From positions 1,315-65,314 of the forward strand of contig SWDI01000002.1 in the NCBI GenBank assembly GCA_005116955.1: DNA of 64,000 nucleotides, read 5' to 3'. The notes under the pieces were generated by a model. The model did no database searches and was not told where the DNA came from. It was given only the letters and a program-made list of their open reading frames with translations. The stretch is from Nitrospira sp. (lineage in GTDB: Bacteria > Nitrospirota > Nitrospiria > Nitrospirales > Nitrospiraceae). Below are positions 18,647 to 29,400 of the stretch, one piece after another. Within the stretch, counting starts at the first letter, position 1, and every line of letters starts with the position of its first letter. The translations under genes were made by a program, and so were the position numbers.

Positions 18647-21600
18647 GTGCCCGAGACAAAGGGAAACGCGACCAGCGACAAGAACCCCCAAGAGCGCTCT
18701 CACCAGATAGCTGCGCCTACCATCTCGCTAGCCAAAGGCGGCGGTGCGATTCGTGGGATAGGGGAAAAGTTTGCCGCGAATCCGGTCACCGGCACTGGGT
18801 CGATGTCCGTTCCGATTGCCACATCGCCCGGCCGCTCAGGGTTTGGTCCTCAACTTGCGCTTTCCTATGATTCCGGTGCGGGCAATGGACCGTTCGGCTT
18901 CGGCTGGAATCTGTCGTTGCCCGCCATTACGAGAAAAACCGACAAGGGCTTACCGCAGTACAACGACAGGGCAGAGTCTGATGTCTTCATCCTGTCCGGC
19001 GCCGAAGATCTGGTGCCGGTTCTCACGCAAACTGGGGATGGGCCATGGGTGCCGGAAGTCATTCCAGATCGTACGATTGAGAATAAGACCTATCGTATCC
19101 GCTGCTACCGCCCACGTATTGAAGGATTGTTTGCGCGCATCGAGCGGTGGAGCAATCAAACCGACTCCACAGATGTCTTTTGGCGTTCCATTTCGAAGGA
19201 CAACATCACGACCTGGTATGGCAAGAACTCAGAGAGCCGCATTCAAGATCCAGAAGATCCCACGCGCATATATAGTTGGTTGATCTGCGAGAGCCATGAC
19301 GACAAGGGCAACGCTATTGTCTATGACTACAAGACGGAGGATTCCGACGGGATCATTACGGCACAATCGCACGAACGAAACCGCACGCATCTCAGTCGTT
19401 CCGCTAACCGCTACCTGAAGCGAATCTACTACGGCAACCGCATCCCGTACTTCCCGCTGCTTGCTCCGAACGAACCCCCAACAGCACAGCCATCCGAGTG
19501 GCTCTTTGAAGTCGTGTTTGATTACGGTGAGCATGACGCAGACAAACCGACCCCAAACGATACTGATTACAGTTGGCCAGTACGCCTCGATCCATTTTCC
19601 ACCTATCGCGCTGGATTCGAAGCTCGAACGTACCGTTTGTGCCAGCGTGTGCTCATGTTTCATCATTTCATGGAGGAGTTACAGGCGCAGGACTATCTCG
19701 TACGCTCCACGGACTTCACATATTCCTATGAAGAGAATCCCACAGACACGAGTAATCCAATCTTTTCGTTTCTCACCTCCGTGACACAATCGAGTTATCG
19801 ACTGCAGACCGATGGAACCTATTTCGAAAAGTCTTTGCCTCCAGTGGAGTTTGAATACACCAAGCCGGTGGTCAACGAAGCGATTCAGGAAGCGGATGCG
19901 GAGAGCCTCGAGAACCTTCCCTCTGGCTTTGATGGACGTGACTATCAATGGGTGGATCTGGATGGCGAAGGCTTGTCGGGGGTCCTGATCCGGCAAGGAA
20001 AAGGCTGGTTTTATAAGCGCAATGTGAGCCCGGTCAACGACAAGCCGGAGGGAAGTGGTGCCGCTGTGAGTTTCGGCGCCATTGAGCGGGTGGCGCTGAT
20101 GCCGGCTACCAGCGGCGCAGGCAATCAGTTCATGGATCTCGCGGGCGATGGCCAGCTCGATATGGTTGAGCTGACGGGGCCGACGCCAGGCTTCTACGAA
20201 CGGACTCAGGAGGAAGGGTGGGAGTCATTTCGCACGTTTTCGTCTTTGCCGCAGCTCGACTGGAGCGATCCCAATTTGAGATTTGTCGACCTGACCGGCG
20301 ATGGCCACGCGGATATCCTCATCACGGAGGAGGAGACGCTTTGCTGGTATCCCTCATTGGCAGAAGCGGGATTCGGGACACGTAAGAGAGTTCAACAGGT
20401 GCTCGATGAAGAGAAAGGACCGAGGCTGGTGTTCGCCGATGGCACCGAGTCCATCTATCTGACCGATCTGTCCGGCGACGGACTCACCGATCTCGTGCGT
20501 ATCCGTAACGGCGAGGTGTGCTACTGGCCCAATCTTGGTTACGGCCGTTTCGGGGCCAAGGTGACGATGGACCATGCACCCTGGTTCGATGCGCCGGATT
20601 TGTTCGAGCAACGCCGCATTCGCCTTGCCGACATCAACGGCAGCGGCGTGACCGATATCATCTATCTGGGCGCCGAAAGAGTGTCCTTCTATTTCAACCA
20701 ATCGGGCAACAGCTGGAGCCAAGCCCACCAATTGACCGCGTTTCCCGCCATCGACAACCTCGCTTCCGTTCAAGTGGTCGACTTGTTGGGTAATGGCACG
20801 GCTTGCCTGGTGTGGTCGTCGCCCCTGCCGGGCGCGGAGCACGTACTGCGTTACATCGATCTGATGGGTGGGCAAAAGCCGCATCTGCTCATCAAGTCGG
20901 TGAACAATCTTGGCGCAGAGACCCTTGTCCAGTATGCACCCTCGACCAAGTTTTACTTGGCCGACAAGTTCGCGGGACGACCCTGGATCAGCAAGATTCC
21001 GTTCCCGGTGCACGTGGTCGAGCGTGTGGAGACCTACGATCGCATCAGCCGCAATCGGTTCGTCACCAGGCACGCCTATCACCATGGGTACTTCGACGCC
21101 ATCGAGCGCGAGTTCCGTGGCTTCGGCATGGTGGAGCAGTGGGATACCGAAGAATTTGCCGCGTTGAATCAGAACCAGGAGTTTCCAGTCGGGGACAATA
21201 TCGACGAATCGTCCCATGTGCCGCCGGTACTGACGAAGACGTGGTTTCACACCGGCGTCTACGTCGGCCGGGATCATATTTCGGACTTCTTTACTGGCAT
21301 GATCGATGGACAAAACATTGGCGCGTACTACCGAGAGCCTGCGTGGCGTGATGACGATATTGAGGCGAACAAGCACCTCCTCGACGATACCGTCTTGCCG
21401 GCAGGATTGACGCTGGAGGAAGAACGCGAGGCCTGTCGGGCGCTGAAGGGCGCCATGCTGCGCCAAGAGGTCTATTCGCTCGACGGCACAGAGAAGCAAG
21501 CCCATCCTTACGTTGTCACCGAGCAGAATTTTACAATTCGCATGCTGCAGCCGGAAGCGGACAACCGGCATGCCGTCTTTTTCTCCCATGCACGCGAGGC

Positions 21601-24600
21601 ACTGACCTATCAGTATGAGCGTAATCCCGCCGATCCACGTATCGGCCATGCCTTAACGTTGGAAGTCGATGAGTTCGGTAATGTGCTCAAGTCCGCTGCG
21701 GTCGGGTACGGACGGCGACAGCCGGACGTCTCGCTATCAGTAGAGGATCAAGCCAAACAGTCGCAGATCTTAGTCACGTACAGCGAGAACGACTTCACGA
21801 ATAAGATCGATGGAGACGATGTCTATCGCACGCCGTCGTCCTGTGAAATACGGACCTATGAACTGACAGGGTTCACTTTAGGGACGAACCAGATCCGCTT
21901 CACACTTGATGAGTTAGCGGCCAAATCCAGCTCCGCTCAGGTGATCTCCTATGAAACGAATCCATCGGGCGCGCTGGAGAAACGTGTGATCGAGCACGGC
22001 AGAACGCTGTATCGGCCAAACGATCTGGGGTTCTCGCAGAACGACGCACTGGCGCTTCTGCCATTGAGTCAGATGGAGTCGCTGGCCATTCCAGGCGAGA
22101 GCTACAAGCTGGCAATGACTCCGGGGTTGATTAGAGCCACGTTGAGCGGCAAGGTCACGGACGTGATACTCCAAGAAGGCCGCTATGTGCACAGCGGCGG
22201 CGACGCCAACTGGTGGATTCCGTCGGGACGTGGGTTCTTCTCACCTGATACGAACGCTGATCCGGCCACGGAGTTGGAAGAGGCGAAGAATCATTTCTTC
22301 CTCATCCGGCACGTCCGCGATCCGTTTCATCGCGCCGATTTCAGCACGGAAAGTATCGTCGACTATGACGCGCATGATCTGCTGGTGACCCAAACACGCG
22401 ATGCTCTTGGCAATGTGATGAGCGTACACAACGACTACCGCGTGCTGCAGCCACGGGTAATGACTGACCCCAACGGCAATCGTAGCGAAGTGGCGTTCGA
22501 TACGCTCGGCATGGTTGTCGGTACGGCGGTGATGGGCAAGGAGACGGAGAACAAAGGCGACAGCCTAACTGGATTCACTCCGGATTTGGACGAGGCTACG
22601 GTGCTCGCTCACCTGAACGATCCGCTGGCCGATCCGCATGCCATTCTGCAAGGCGCCACGACACGCTTGGTTTACGATCTATTTGCCTACCATCGAACGA
22701 AAGACCAGCCGGACCCTCAGCCGACGATCACCTATGTCATGGCCCGTGAAACGCACCAGGCCGATCTGGCTGTCGGCTCACAAACCAAGGTGCAGCATTC
22801 GTTCTCCTATTCGGACGGATTCGGTCGCGAGATCCAAAAGAAAATCCAGGCTGAACCGGGTTCCGTGGTGGCAGGCGAGTCTGAAGTGAGCCCACGCTGG
22901 GTGGGTAGTGGGTGGATGGTGTTCAACAATAAGGGCAAACCAGTTCGGCAATTTGAACCATTCTTTAGCGCAACCCATCAGTTCGAGTTCGATGTGCGAG
23001 TCGGTGTGAGCCCGATTCTGTTCTACGACCCGTTGCAACGTGCCGTTGCGACGTTGCATCCCAATCACACCTGGCAAAAAGTCCGGTTCGATCCCTGGCG
23101 GCAGGAGACCTGGGATGTCAATGACACGCTCCTGATCAATCCGGCCGACGATGCCGACGTCGGGGACTACTTCAGGCGATTAGCGGAAACTGATTATCTG
23201 CCCACTTGGCATGGCGTCCGCATCGACGGCGCAATGGGTGTGCAAGAACAGGCAGCGGCACAAAAGACTGAGGCCCACGCCGACACGCCCGCTGTGGCGC
23301 ATATGGATTCCCTCGGCCGAACATTTCTCACCATCGCGCACAATCGTGTCGCTCGCAACGGTGATCCTCTCGCCGATGAGTTCTATCGAACGCGCGTGGT
23401 CTACGACATCGAGGGGAATCAGCGCGAAGTCATCGACGCACTCGACCGTATCGTCATGGGCTATGAGTACGACATGCTCAGCACGCCGATTCACTCGTTT
23501 AGTATGGATGCCGGCGAACGCTGGATGGTGAACGATGTGGCAGGCCAGCCGATGCGGGCCTGGGATGCGAGGGGACATGAATTTCTGACGGAATATGACC
23601 AATTGCACCGCCCGTTGCGCCAGTTTGTCCGTGGCACTGATGTAATTGAATCAGATTCCCGCGTGCTGAATCGAGAAGTGCTATTCGGCAAGGTCGAATA
23701 CGGCGAAGGACAAGTGAATGATGTCGCGCTGAATCTGCGTGGGCGAGCAGTGAGAAGCTACGACAATGCTGGAGTCGTCACCAGTGACGCGTGGGACTTC
23801 AAGGGCAACCTCCTGCGTGGGAACCGTCAACTGGCCAAGGACTATAAGAGCGTTCCGGATTGGGTCGGGATGGTGGAACTGGAACCGCAAGTCTTCAGCA
23901 GCAGCACGACGTACGACGCGCTGAACCGTCCCGTCAGTGTGATTTCACCGGACAACAGCGAGATCCAGCCCACCTACAATGAAGCCAATCTGCTCGAACA
24001 TATTCAGGCAAGGTTACGCGGGGCCCCAGAATGGACGACCTTCGTTGCCGATATCGATTACAACGCCAAGGGACAGCGAGAGTCGATTCGATATGGTAAT
24101 GGAGTCGAGACCACCTATGGCTACGACCCGTTGACGTTTCGCCTGGTGAATCTGAAAACGACGAGGAGCACCGCAGGCGACTTGCAACATCTCTCCTACA
24201 CCTTCGACCCGGCTGGCAATATCACCCATATACAGGATGTGGCTCAGCAGGCCATCTACTTCGCGAACACACAGATCACTCCCGATGCCGATTACACCTA
24301 CGACGCGATCAATCAACTGATCCGAGCCACTGGCCGTGAACACATCGGGCAAGTGGGCCAAGTCGATCACAACAATCCGCCGATCCATTCCCTGCCCCAC
24401 CCCAACAATGGCGAAGCGATGCGACCCTATACCGAGCAATATGAGTACGACGGTGTGGGGAACATTCTTGCGATGATCCATCAAGCCGGTAAGGGTAGTT
24501 GGACATGCAGCTATCAGTACGCAAACGATAGCAATCGGCTGTTGGCCACAAGCATGCCGGGCGACGATCCCAATGGTCCATACACGGGAATCTATCACTA

Positions 24601-26308
24601 CAACCCACATGGCAGCATGGCAAGGATGCCGCACCTGCCGACCATCGCCTTGGATTTCGCCGAGCGGATGCAGAGTTCGACCACGCAGGTCGTTAACGAT
24701 GGCACTCCGGAAACGACCTACTACGTCTATGACGCTTCTGGCCAGCGCGTACGCAAAATCACGGAGCGGCAAGCACTGGAAGGGGCGACACCAACCCGCA
24801 AGAACGACCGGATCTATCTTGGTGGGTTCGAAGTCTATCGGGAGTATTCAGGGAATGGGACTGCTGTCGCTGTTGTCGCTCTTGAGCGCGAAACGCTCCA
24901 CATGATGGACGACAAACAGCGCATCGCGCTGATCGAAACCAAAACGATCGACACTGAGTCCTCAGTCCTGAGTCCTCGACCCTTACTCCGCTACCAAATG
25001 AGTAACCACCTCGGCTCAGCCAGTCTGGAGTTGGACGAAACTGCTCAATCGATCTCGTACGAGGAATACCACCCGTATGGCACAAGTTCATATCGTGCGA
25101 CGAACAGTGTGATTGAAGTGAGCGCCAAACAATATCGTTACAGTGGAAAAGAAAAGGATGAAGAAACCGGGCTGTACTATCACGGAGCAAGGTATTACGC
25201 GCCATGGCTTGGGAGGTGGCAGGCGTCCGATCCTTCGGATCTTTCGGATGGTGTGAACGTCTACCGTTTCAATCGCAACAATCCAGTTCGCTTTTTAGAT
25301 CCAAATGGTCGTGGCGCGTTAGATCAGATGAAAAACATCGCGTATGGAGTGGGAGGAGCTGTCTCAAGCAAGGTTCAATCAGCGTATCAAGGCGCGGCAA
25401 CGCTCGCTTCCAACGTTTATACTGACCCAACCGGGACTGCCTTGACAATGGCTAAGGAGTCATTGCCTGGGAAGATCGTCACTGGTGATTTTTCAGGAGC
25501 CTTCAACGACGTATGGGAGGAAGGAGCGTACGCTGTTGGTAATGTCGGTAATCTTCTAAAGTCTGGCGTGGGACTATGGCAGAAGGAATATATCGACACC
25601 CTGAAGACGGGCAGTCAGCAGGAAATACAGGCTGCTACGGAAAAAGCCATCGACGATACTGCTGGGATGATCGACACGGGGAGCGATATCCTTTCTTTTG
25701 GAGTTAAAACTGCCGCGAAGGTAATGCTCAAGAAATCCATCCTCGATCTCGCTTCAGCCGCCACCTTGGGCGCTGTCGTTCCCAGTTCCAAAACAAGACC
25801 AGGGTCCCCCCGCCCGGATCTCGACAATGACTTAGACCTAGAAAATGAGGTGACCAAGGAATTAGCGATCAAAGATCCTAAAGAAGTCTTAAGAAACCTC
25901 CTGGATCAAAATACGCATTTACACCAACGCTCCCACTACGGGTTTTCTCCGTACTCAACGGATGTGGGTCCAGATATTACGCTTTCAGGGCATGGAGCTT
26001 GGATAAAGAGTAATGGGTTTATGACAATGCCAGAGAGAACGTGGCTCAAAATATTTTCATCAAACTATACGATTACGAATAAGTGGGGCAATTTCATTGA
26101 AAGAGGTTTACCACTTACGCCATACAAGATTTATGGTCCAGGTGAGAAAGCTCCAAATCTTACATTGTTCCCACCAAGAGGATTGCATTTACAGGGGGAC
26201 CCAGTTGTGGTGAGGCCATACGTCAAAGAGGGTGTTTTACTCGAAGACATCGTGAAGCCGGGAATGGGTATGGTTAACTGGGCGGCTTGTCTTCCTCCAA
26301 GAGAATAG
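18647..26308 (+). CDS. Tc toxin TcB-TcC fusion (SpvB/TcdB plus RHS core) with variable C-terminal cargo
   Basis: A 2553-residue protein. Residues about 25-330 are an SpvB-type start (AIRGIGEKFAANPVTGTGSM, FGPQLALSYDSGAGNGPFGFGW). Residues about 430-700 hold repeated FG-GAP-like units (WVDLDGEGLSGVLI, FVDLTGDGHADILI, LTDLSGDGLTDLV, LADINGSGVTDIIYLG) and are followed by TcdB middle regions. From about 1500 come YD/RHS repeats. At about 2162-2223 is the RHS core (YRYSGKEKDEETGLYYHGAR ... GRWQASDP ... RNNPVRFLDPNG), which self-cleaves in TcC proteins. The last roughly 330 residues are the cargo, ending in a domain with SGHG (2447-2450), YGPGEKAPNLTLFPPRGL and WAAC. TcB and TcC form the cocoon that encloses the toxin. 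No signal peptide is seen. The GTG start at 18647 is uncertain because there is no Shine-Dalgarno sequence. Confidence 0.92.
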   Translation: MPETKGNATSDKNPQERSHQIAAPTISLAKGGGAIRGIGEKFAANPVTGTGSMSVPIATSPGRSGFGPQLALSYDSGAGNGPFGFGWNLSLPAITRKTDKGLPQYNDRAESDVFILSGAEDLVPVLTQTGDGPWVPEVIPDRTIENKTYRIRCYRPRIEGLFARIERWSNQTDSTDVFWRSISKDNITTWYGKNSESRIQDPEDPTRIYSWLICESHDDKGNAIVYDYKTEDSDGIITAQSHERNRTHLSRSANRYLKRIYYGNRIPYFPLLAPNEPPTAQPSEWLFEVVFDYGEHDADKPTPNDTDYSWPVRLDPFSTYRAGFEARTYRLCQRVLMFHHFMEELQAQDYLVRSTDFTYSYEENPTDTSNPIFSFLTSVTQSSYRLQTDGTYFEKSLPPVEFEYTKPVVNEAIQEADAESLENLPSGFDGRDYQWVDLDGEGLSGVLIRQGKGWFYKRNVSPVNDKPEGSGAAVSFGAIERVALMPATSGAGNQFMDLAGDGQLDMVELTGPTPGFYERTQEEGWESFRTFSSLPQLDWSDPNLRFVDLTGDGHADILITEEETLCWYPSLAEAGFGTRKRVQQVLDEEKGPRLVFADGTESIYLTDLSGDGLTDLVRIRNGEVCYWPNLGYGRFGAKVTMDHAPWFDAPDLFEQRRIRLADINGSGVTDIIYLGAERVSFYFNQSGNSWSQAHQLTAFPAIDNLASVQVVDLLGNGTACLVWSSPLPGAEHVLRYIDLMGGQKPHLLIKSVNNLGAETLVQYAPSTKFYLADKFAGRPWISKIPFPVHVVERVETYDRISRNRFVTRHAYHHGYFDAIEREFRGFGMVEQWDTEEFAALNQNQEFPVGDNIDESSHVPPVLTKTWFHTGVYVGRDHISDFFTGMIDGQNIGAYYREPAWRDDDIEANKHLLDDTVLPAGLTLEEEREACRALKGAMLRQEVYSLDGTEKQAHPYVVTEQNFTIRMLQPEADNRHAVFFSHAREALTYQYERNPADPRIGHALTLEVDEFGNVLKSAAVGYGRRQPDVSLSVEDQAKQSQILVTYSENDFTNKIDGDDVYRTPSSCEIRTYELTGFTLGTNQIRFTLDELAAKSSSAQVISYETNPSGALEKRVIEHGRTLYRPNDLGFSQNDALALLPLSQMESLAIPGESYKLAMTPGLIRATLSGKVTDVILQEGRYVHSGGDANWWIPSGRGFFSPDTNADPATELEEAKNHFFLIRHVRDPFHRADFSTESIVDYDAHDLLVTQTRDALGNVMSVHNDYRVLQPRVMTDPNGNRSEVAFDTLGMVVGTAVMGKETENKGDSLTGFTPDLDEATVLAHLNDPLADPHAILQGATTRLVYDLFAYHRTKDQPDPQPTITYVMARETHQADLAVGSQTKVQHSFSYSDGFGREIQKKIQAEPGSVVAGESEVSPRWVGSGWMVFNNKGKPVRQFEPFFSATHQFEFDVRVGVSPILFYDPLQRAVATLHPNHTWQKVRFDPWRQETWDVNDTLLINPADDADVGDYFRRLAETDYLPTWHGVRIDGAMGVQEQAAAQKTEAHADTPAVAHMDSLGRTFLTIAHNRVARNGDPLADEFYRTRVVYDIEGNQREVIDALDRIVMGYEYDMLSTPIHSFSMDAGERWMVNDVAGQPMRAWDARGHEFLTEYDQLHRPLRQFVRGTDVIESDSRVLNREVLFGKVEYGEGQVNDVALNLRGRAVRSYDNAGVVTSDAWDFKGNLLRGNRQLAKDYKSVPDWVGMVELEPQVFSSSTTYDALNRPVSVISPDNSEIQPTYNEANLLEHIQARLRGAPEWTTFVADIDYNAKGQRESIRYGNGVETTYGYDPLTFRLVNLKTTRSTAGDLQHLSYTFDPAGNITHIQDVAQQAIYFANTQITPDADYTYDAINQLIRATGREHIGQVGQVDHNNPPIHSLPHPNNGEAMRPYTEQYEYDGVGNILAMIHQAGKGSWTCSYQYANDSNRLLATSMPGDDPNGPYTGIYHYNPHGSMARMPHLPTIALDFAERMQSSTTQVVNDGTPETTYYVYDASGQRVRKITERQALEGATPTRKNDRIYLGGFEVYREYSGNGTAVAVVALERETLHMMDDKQRIALIETKTIDTESSVLSPRPLLRYQMSNHLGSASLELDETAQSISYEEYHPYGTSSYRATNSVIEVSAKQYRYSGKEKDEETGLYYHGARYYAPWLGRWQASDPSDLSDGVNVYRFNRNNPVRFLDPNGRGALDQMKNIAYGVGGAVSSKVQSAYQGAATLASNVYTDPTGTALTMAKESLPGKIVTGDFSGAFNDVWEEGAYAVGNVGNLLKSGVGLWQKEYIDTLKTGSQQEIQAATEKAIDDTAGMIDTGSDILSFGVKTAAKVMLKKSILDLASAATLGAVVPSSKTRPGSPRPDLDNDLDLENEVTKELAIKDPKEVLRNLLDQNTHLHQRSHYGFSPYSTDVGPDITLSGHGAWIKSNGFMTMPERTWLKIFSSNYTITNKWGNFIERGLPLTPYKIYGPGEKAPNLTLFPPRGLHLQGDPVVVRPYVKEGVLLEDIVKPGMGMVNWAACLPPRE

Positions 26309-26393
26309 ATCTGAAAGACAAAAGTGAATTGATTAAAAAGGGGTTAGGAGTCGTTTTAAGCACAGACAGTGGAACATCGCCTTTTGCCGACAT

Positions 26394-26403
26394 GGAGGTC
26401 CTC
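26394..26403 (+). promoter_or_regulatory. Ribosome-binding site that sets the TcA start
   Basis: GGAGG at 26394-26398 lies five bases before the ATG at 26404. This favours 26404 over the TTG at 26287, which would overlap the end of the TcB-TcC gene. Confidence 0.7.
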
Positions 26404-29400
26404 ATGCAACCGGTTAATTTTCCCTTAAAACTCCAGATGAAGCGCCCAGAAGTCGGCGATCTTCATCAGGCGTTGTCCACGCTTGGCTTTGCCATCGCCG
26501 CGGCTGAGAAGAAGAATCAGCGTTTTGGAGTCTCTACTCGCGCGGCGGCGCGAGAATTTCAGGCTGCTCACAAGCTCCGACAAACGGGTGCCGTTGATCA
26601 GGCAACCGCGAAGGCGATCAACCAAGAGCTGACCGACCGAGGCGTCCTGACTGAACCCCTACCCGGCGGAGATACGCCGGGACCGAATCCACCGACCAAT
26701 CCACCGGAAGTCGAACAACCCTCGGCACATGGCACCGTAACTCACACAGATGGGACTGCCATCAACGGCGTCAAGGTCCGTGCGTTTCATCGACAATTGG
26801 CTGGAGAGCTCGAGCTTGGCGAGACGGCGAGCAATGATCGCGGGCAATATACCATCCACTACGAATATCCGACCGGCACATCGCGCGTTGATCTATTCGT
26901 ACGAGCCTACGGCGAGACGAACACGATCCTTGCAGTCTCTCCTCTCCTTGTTGGCGTGCGTGGTAAACAGGTTGTCGACCTTGTTGTCGAAGCCGAACGA
27001 TATCGTGGGCCGTCTGAGTTTGAGCGTGCCAGCGCAGCCTTGAATTCCCAAATCAGAGATGTGGATCTCGACACGTTCGACGCGAATGATGTTGCGTTCC
27101 TGGTGCGGACGATGAAACTTTCTCGTGAGATGGTCACCGCCTGGATCACGTCTCGACAACTGGCTGTACGCTTTGCGGTCGAGCAAGAGGTGCTCTATGG
27201 TTTGATTCGGGTGGAAAACACGGCGTCGTTCCCCAAGCTACTCAGACGATCCCGTGCCAGGCTTATCCGAGCCCTGACACAGGCCGCCCAGACCAATCTC
27301 ATTTCGCTCGTGGTGGGTGAGCAGGCAAGGGAAACGGTCACACGACTGCAACAGGTTGCAATCAACCTGAGCGCGTCGAACGATACACCGGGTTCTCTTG
27401 GTCTGTTGCTGGGCGCCTCTACGGTGTCTGCTCCCCAGCAACGGGTGTTTCTTGAACGCTATGCGAAACACGAGGGGCCGATCAGTGCGTTCTGGCGAGC
27501 CCTTCGTGAGGACCAGACCTTCGGAAACGCCGCCGTCGATGAACTCCAGCTCACGATCCAGCTCGGTACATTGACGGCAAACCACGCACCGTTAGCGGCG
27601 GTGTTGCGGGCGCGTGGCATTCGCCGGGGTTCGGAGACGGCCACACTTACGCGGGAGGACTGGCGTACGATTCTGAGAGGTCAGGTTGCAGGGAAGGCTG
27701 TTGGTACACCGGCCAACATCAAAGGCGCCACTCAGGAGGAACGAATCAACAACTACATCACCCTGTTGCTGGAGCGCACGGCGCTGGCGTTTCCGACAAC
27801 CAAGGTGACCCAGACGTTGAAGACCATTCCGAATTGGCAAGCCTCGTCAGCGAGGGCCTTTCTCGATGCCAATCCCGACTTTAATCTGCTCACACGCAAC
27901 ATCGACACCGCCATGAAGTCAAGCACCTCCGTGATCCGGCCCGAATGGGATCGGGAGTCCCTTGCCTCGGAGCTGGCCACTGTTCAACGTGTCGCACGCC
28001 TGGCCCCGAAAGGCCGGCACGAGACGGTGGTCAACGGCCTTCTGACCGCAGGCTACCATTCCGCCCTTTCCATCCTGCGCCAATCTCGCGTGACATTTCT
28101 TCAGAAAACCGCACAAACCTTGGGAGGGAAATCCGCCGCAGAAGAGGTGTACCGCAACGCCCAGTTTCAGATGAGCCGGGTGGTGACCGCTTTCAGCTTG
28201 ATGCACCCTCGACTAGCGGAACCCATGGCCCGGGCGGTCGGAACGATCTCCAAGAAGGTATCGGAGGATGCCACCTGGTCGTCGCTCTTTGGAAATGTCG
28301 ACTACTGTCAGTGTAACCACTGCCGCTCGATCTACAGCCCTGCCGCGTATTTGGTGGACCTCCTCGCCTGGCTCGATACGCACGAACTGAATGGTCGCAC
28401 GGCGTTCGAGCGACTCGATGCCCGTCGCCCCGATATCAAACGAATCGAACTCTCCTGCGACAACACCAATACGGTCCTGCCCTATGTCGATCTGGTCACC
28501 GAAATTTTAGAAGATCGGATCCTGTCTTTTCCTACAGTCGATGGCACGCAAGTCCCGATTGCCTCGACTGCCACCAGTGCCGAGCTGCTCGCCCATCCGG
28601 AATCTCTCCATCCCGCAGTCTACGATCAGCACCTTGCCAAGGAAGTCTATCCTTGGTTGTTGCCGTTCGATTTATGGGGTGAATTGGGACGCGTGTATTT
28701 CGAACATCTTGGTGTACGGCGATCCGATCTAATGGAAGCCCTGGCCAGGCCCGATGTGCCGGGCCGTTCAGCTATTAGCGCTGAGCGATTAGGGATGTCA
28801 TCGGCGCAGTGGAAAATTGTGACCGGTGCCGATAGCAGGCCCGTGTGGAAATTCTGGGGGTATGGTTCCGAGAACCCGAAGGGCACCAATTTTAAAGCCG
28901 ACCTCGCGGTGGTCTCCAATTTTCTGCGTCGAGCCGATTGCGAGTACGACGAGCTGCTCGACCTCCTCCATAGCCGCGTAGCCAACCAGAACAAGATCGT
29001 CATTGTAGGGGAAGCCTGCGACACTGACGAGCTGACATTGGAGACCTTGTCCGACACGGATCTCGATAGGATGCAGCGGTTTCTTCGCCTGTGGCGGAAT
29101 CGTGGCTGGTCGATACTGAACCTGGATAAAGTTCTGTATGCCCTTAACCCTGTCGATATCAATGCCAAGAGCTTGCATGCGTTGGCGGATCTTGAACGTA
29201 TTCAGTCTCTCACGAAGGCGCCTTTGCTTGATATCTCATGCTGGTGGGCCACCATCGATACCTTCGAAGACAGACCCGAAAAAGACCAACCAGTCAAATC
29301 TCTCTATCAACAAGTATTCTTGAATCGGGCCGTTGACCCAGCTGCGGAAGAAGATTCATTTCCACTGGCGTTGAACCCCATTCGCACTGCGCTATTACGC

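Noticed and set aside
20354..21649. A 431-codon open frame on the minus strand
   Set aside because: It lies wholly inside the TcB-TcC gene, has no recognisable domain and reads as the antisense shadow of a strongly coding frame.
24014..24772. A 252-codon minus-strand frame
   Set aside because: It is antisense to the RHS-repeat part of the TcB-TcC gene; no motif supports it.
26287..26403. A TTG start for the TcA gene at 26287
   Set aside because: It would overlap the end of the TcB-TcC gene and has no ribosome-binding site; the ATG at 26404 has GGAGG five bases upstream.
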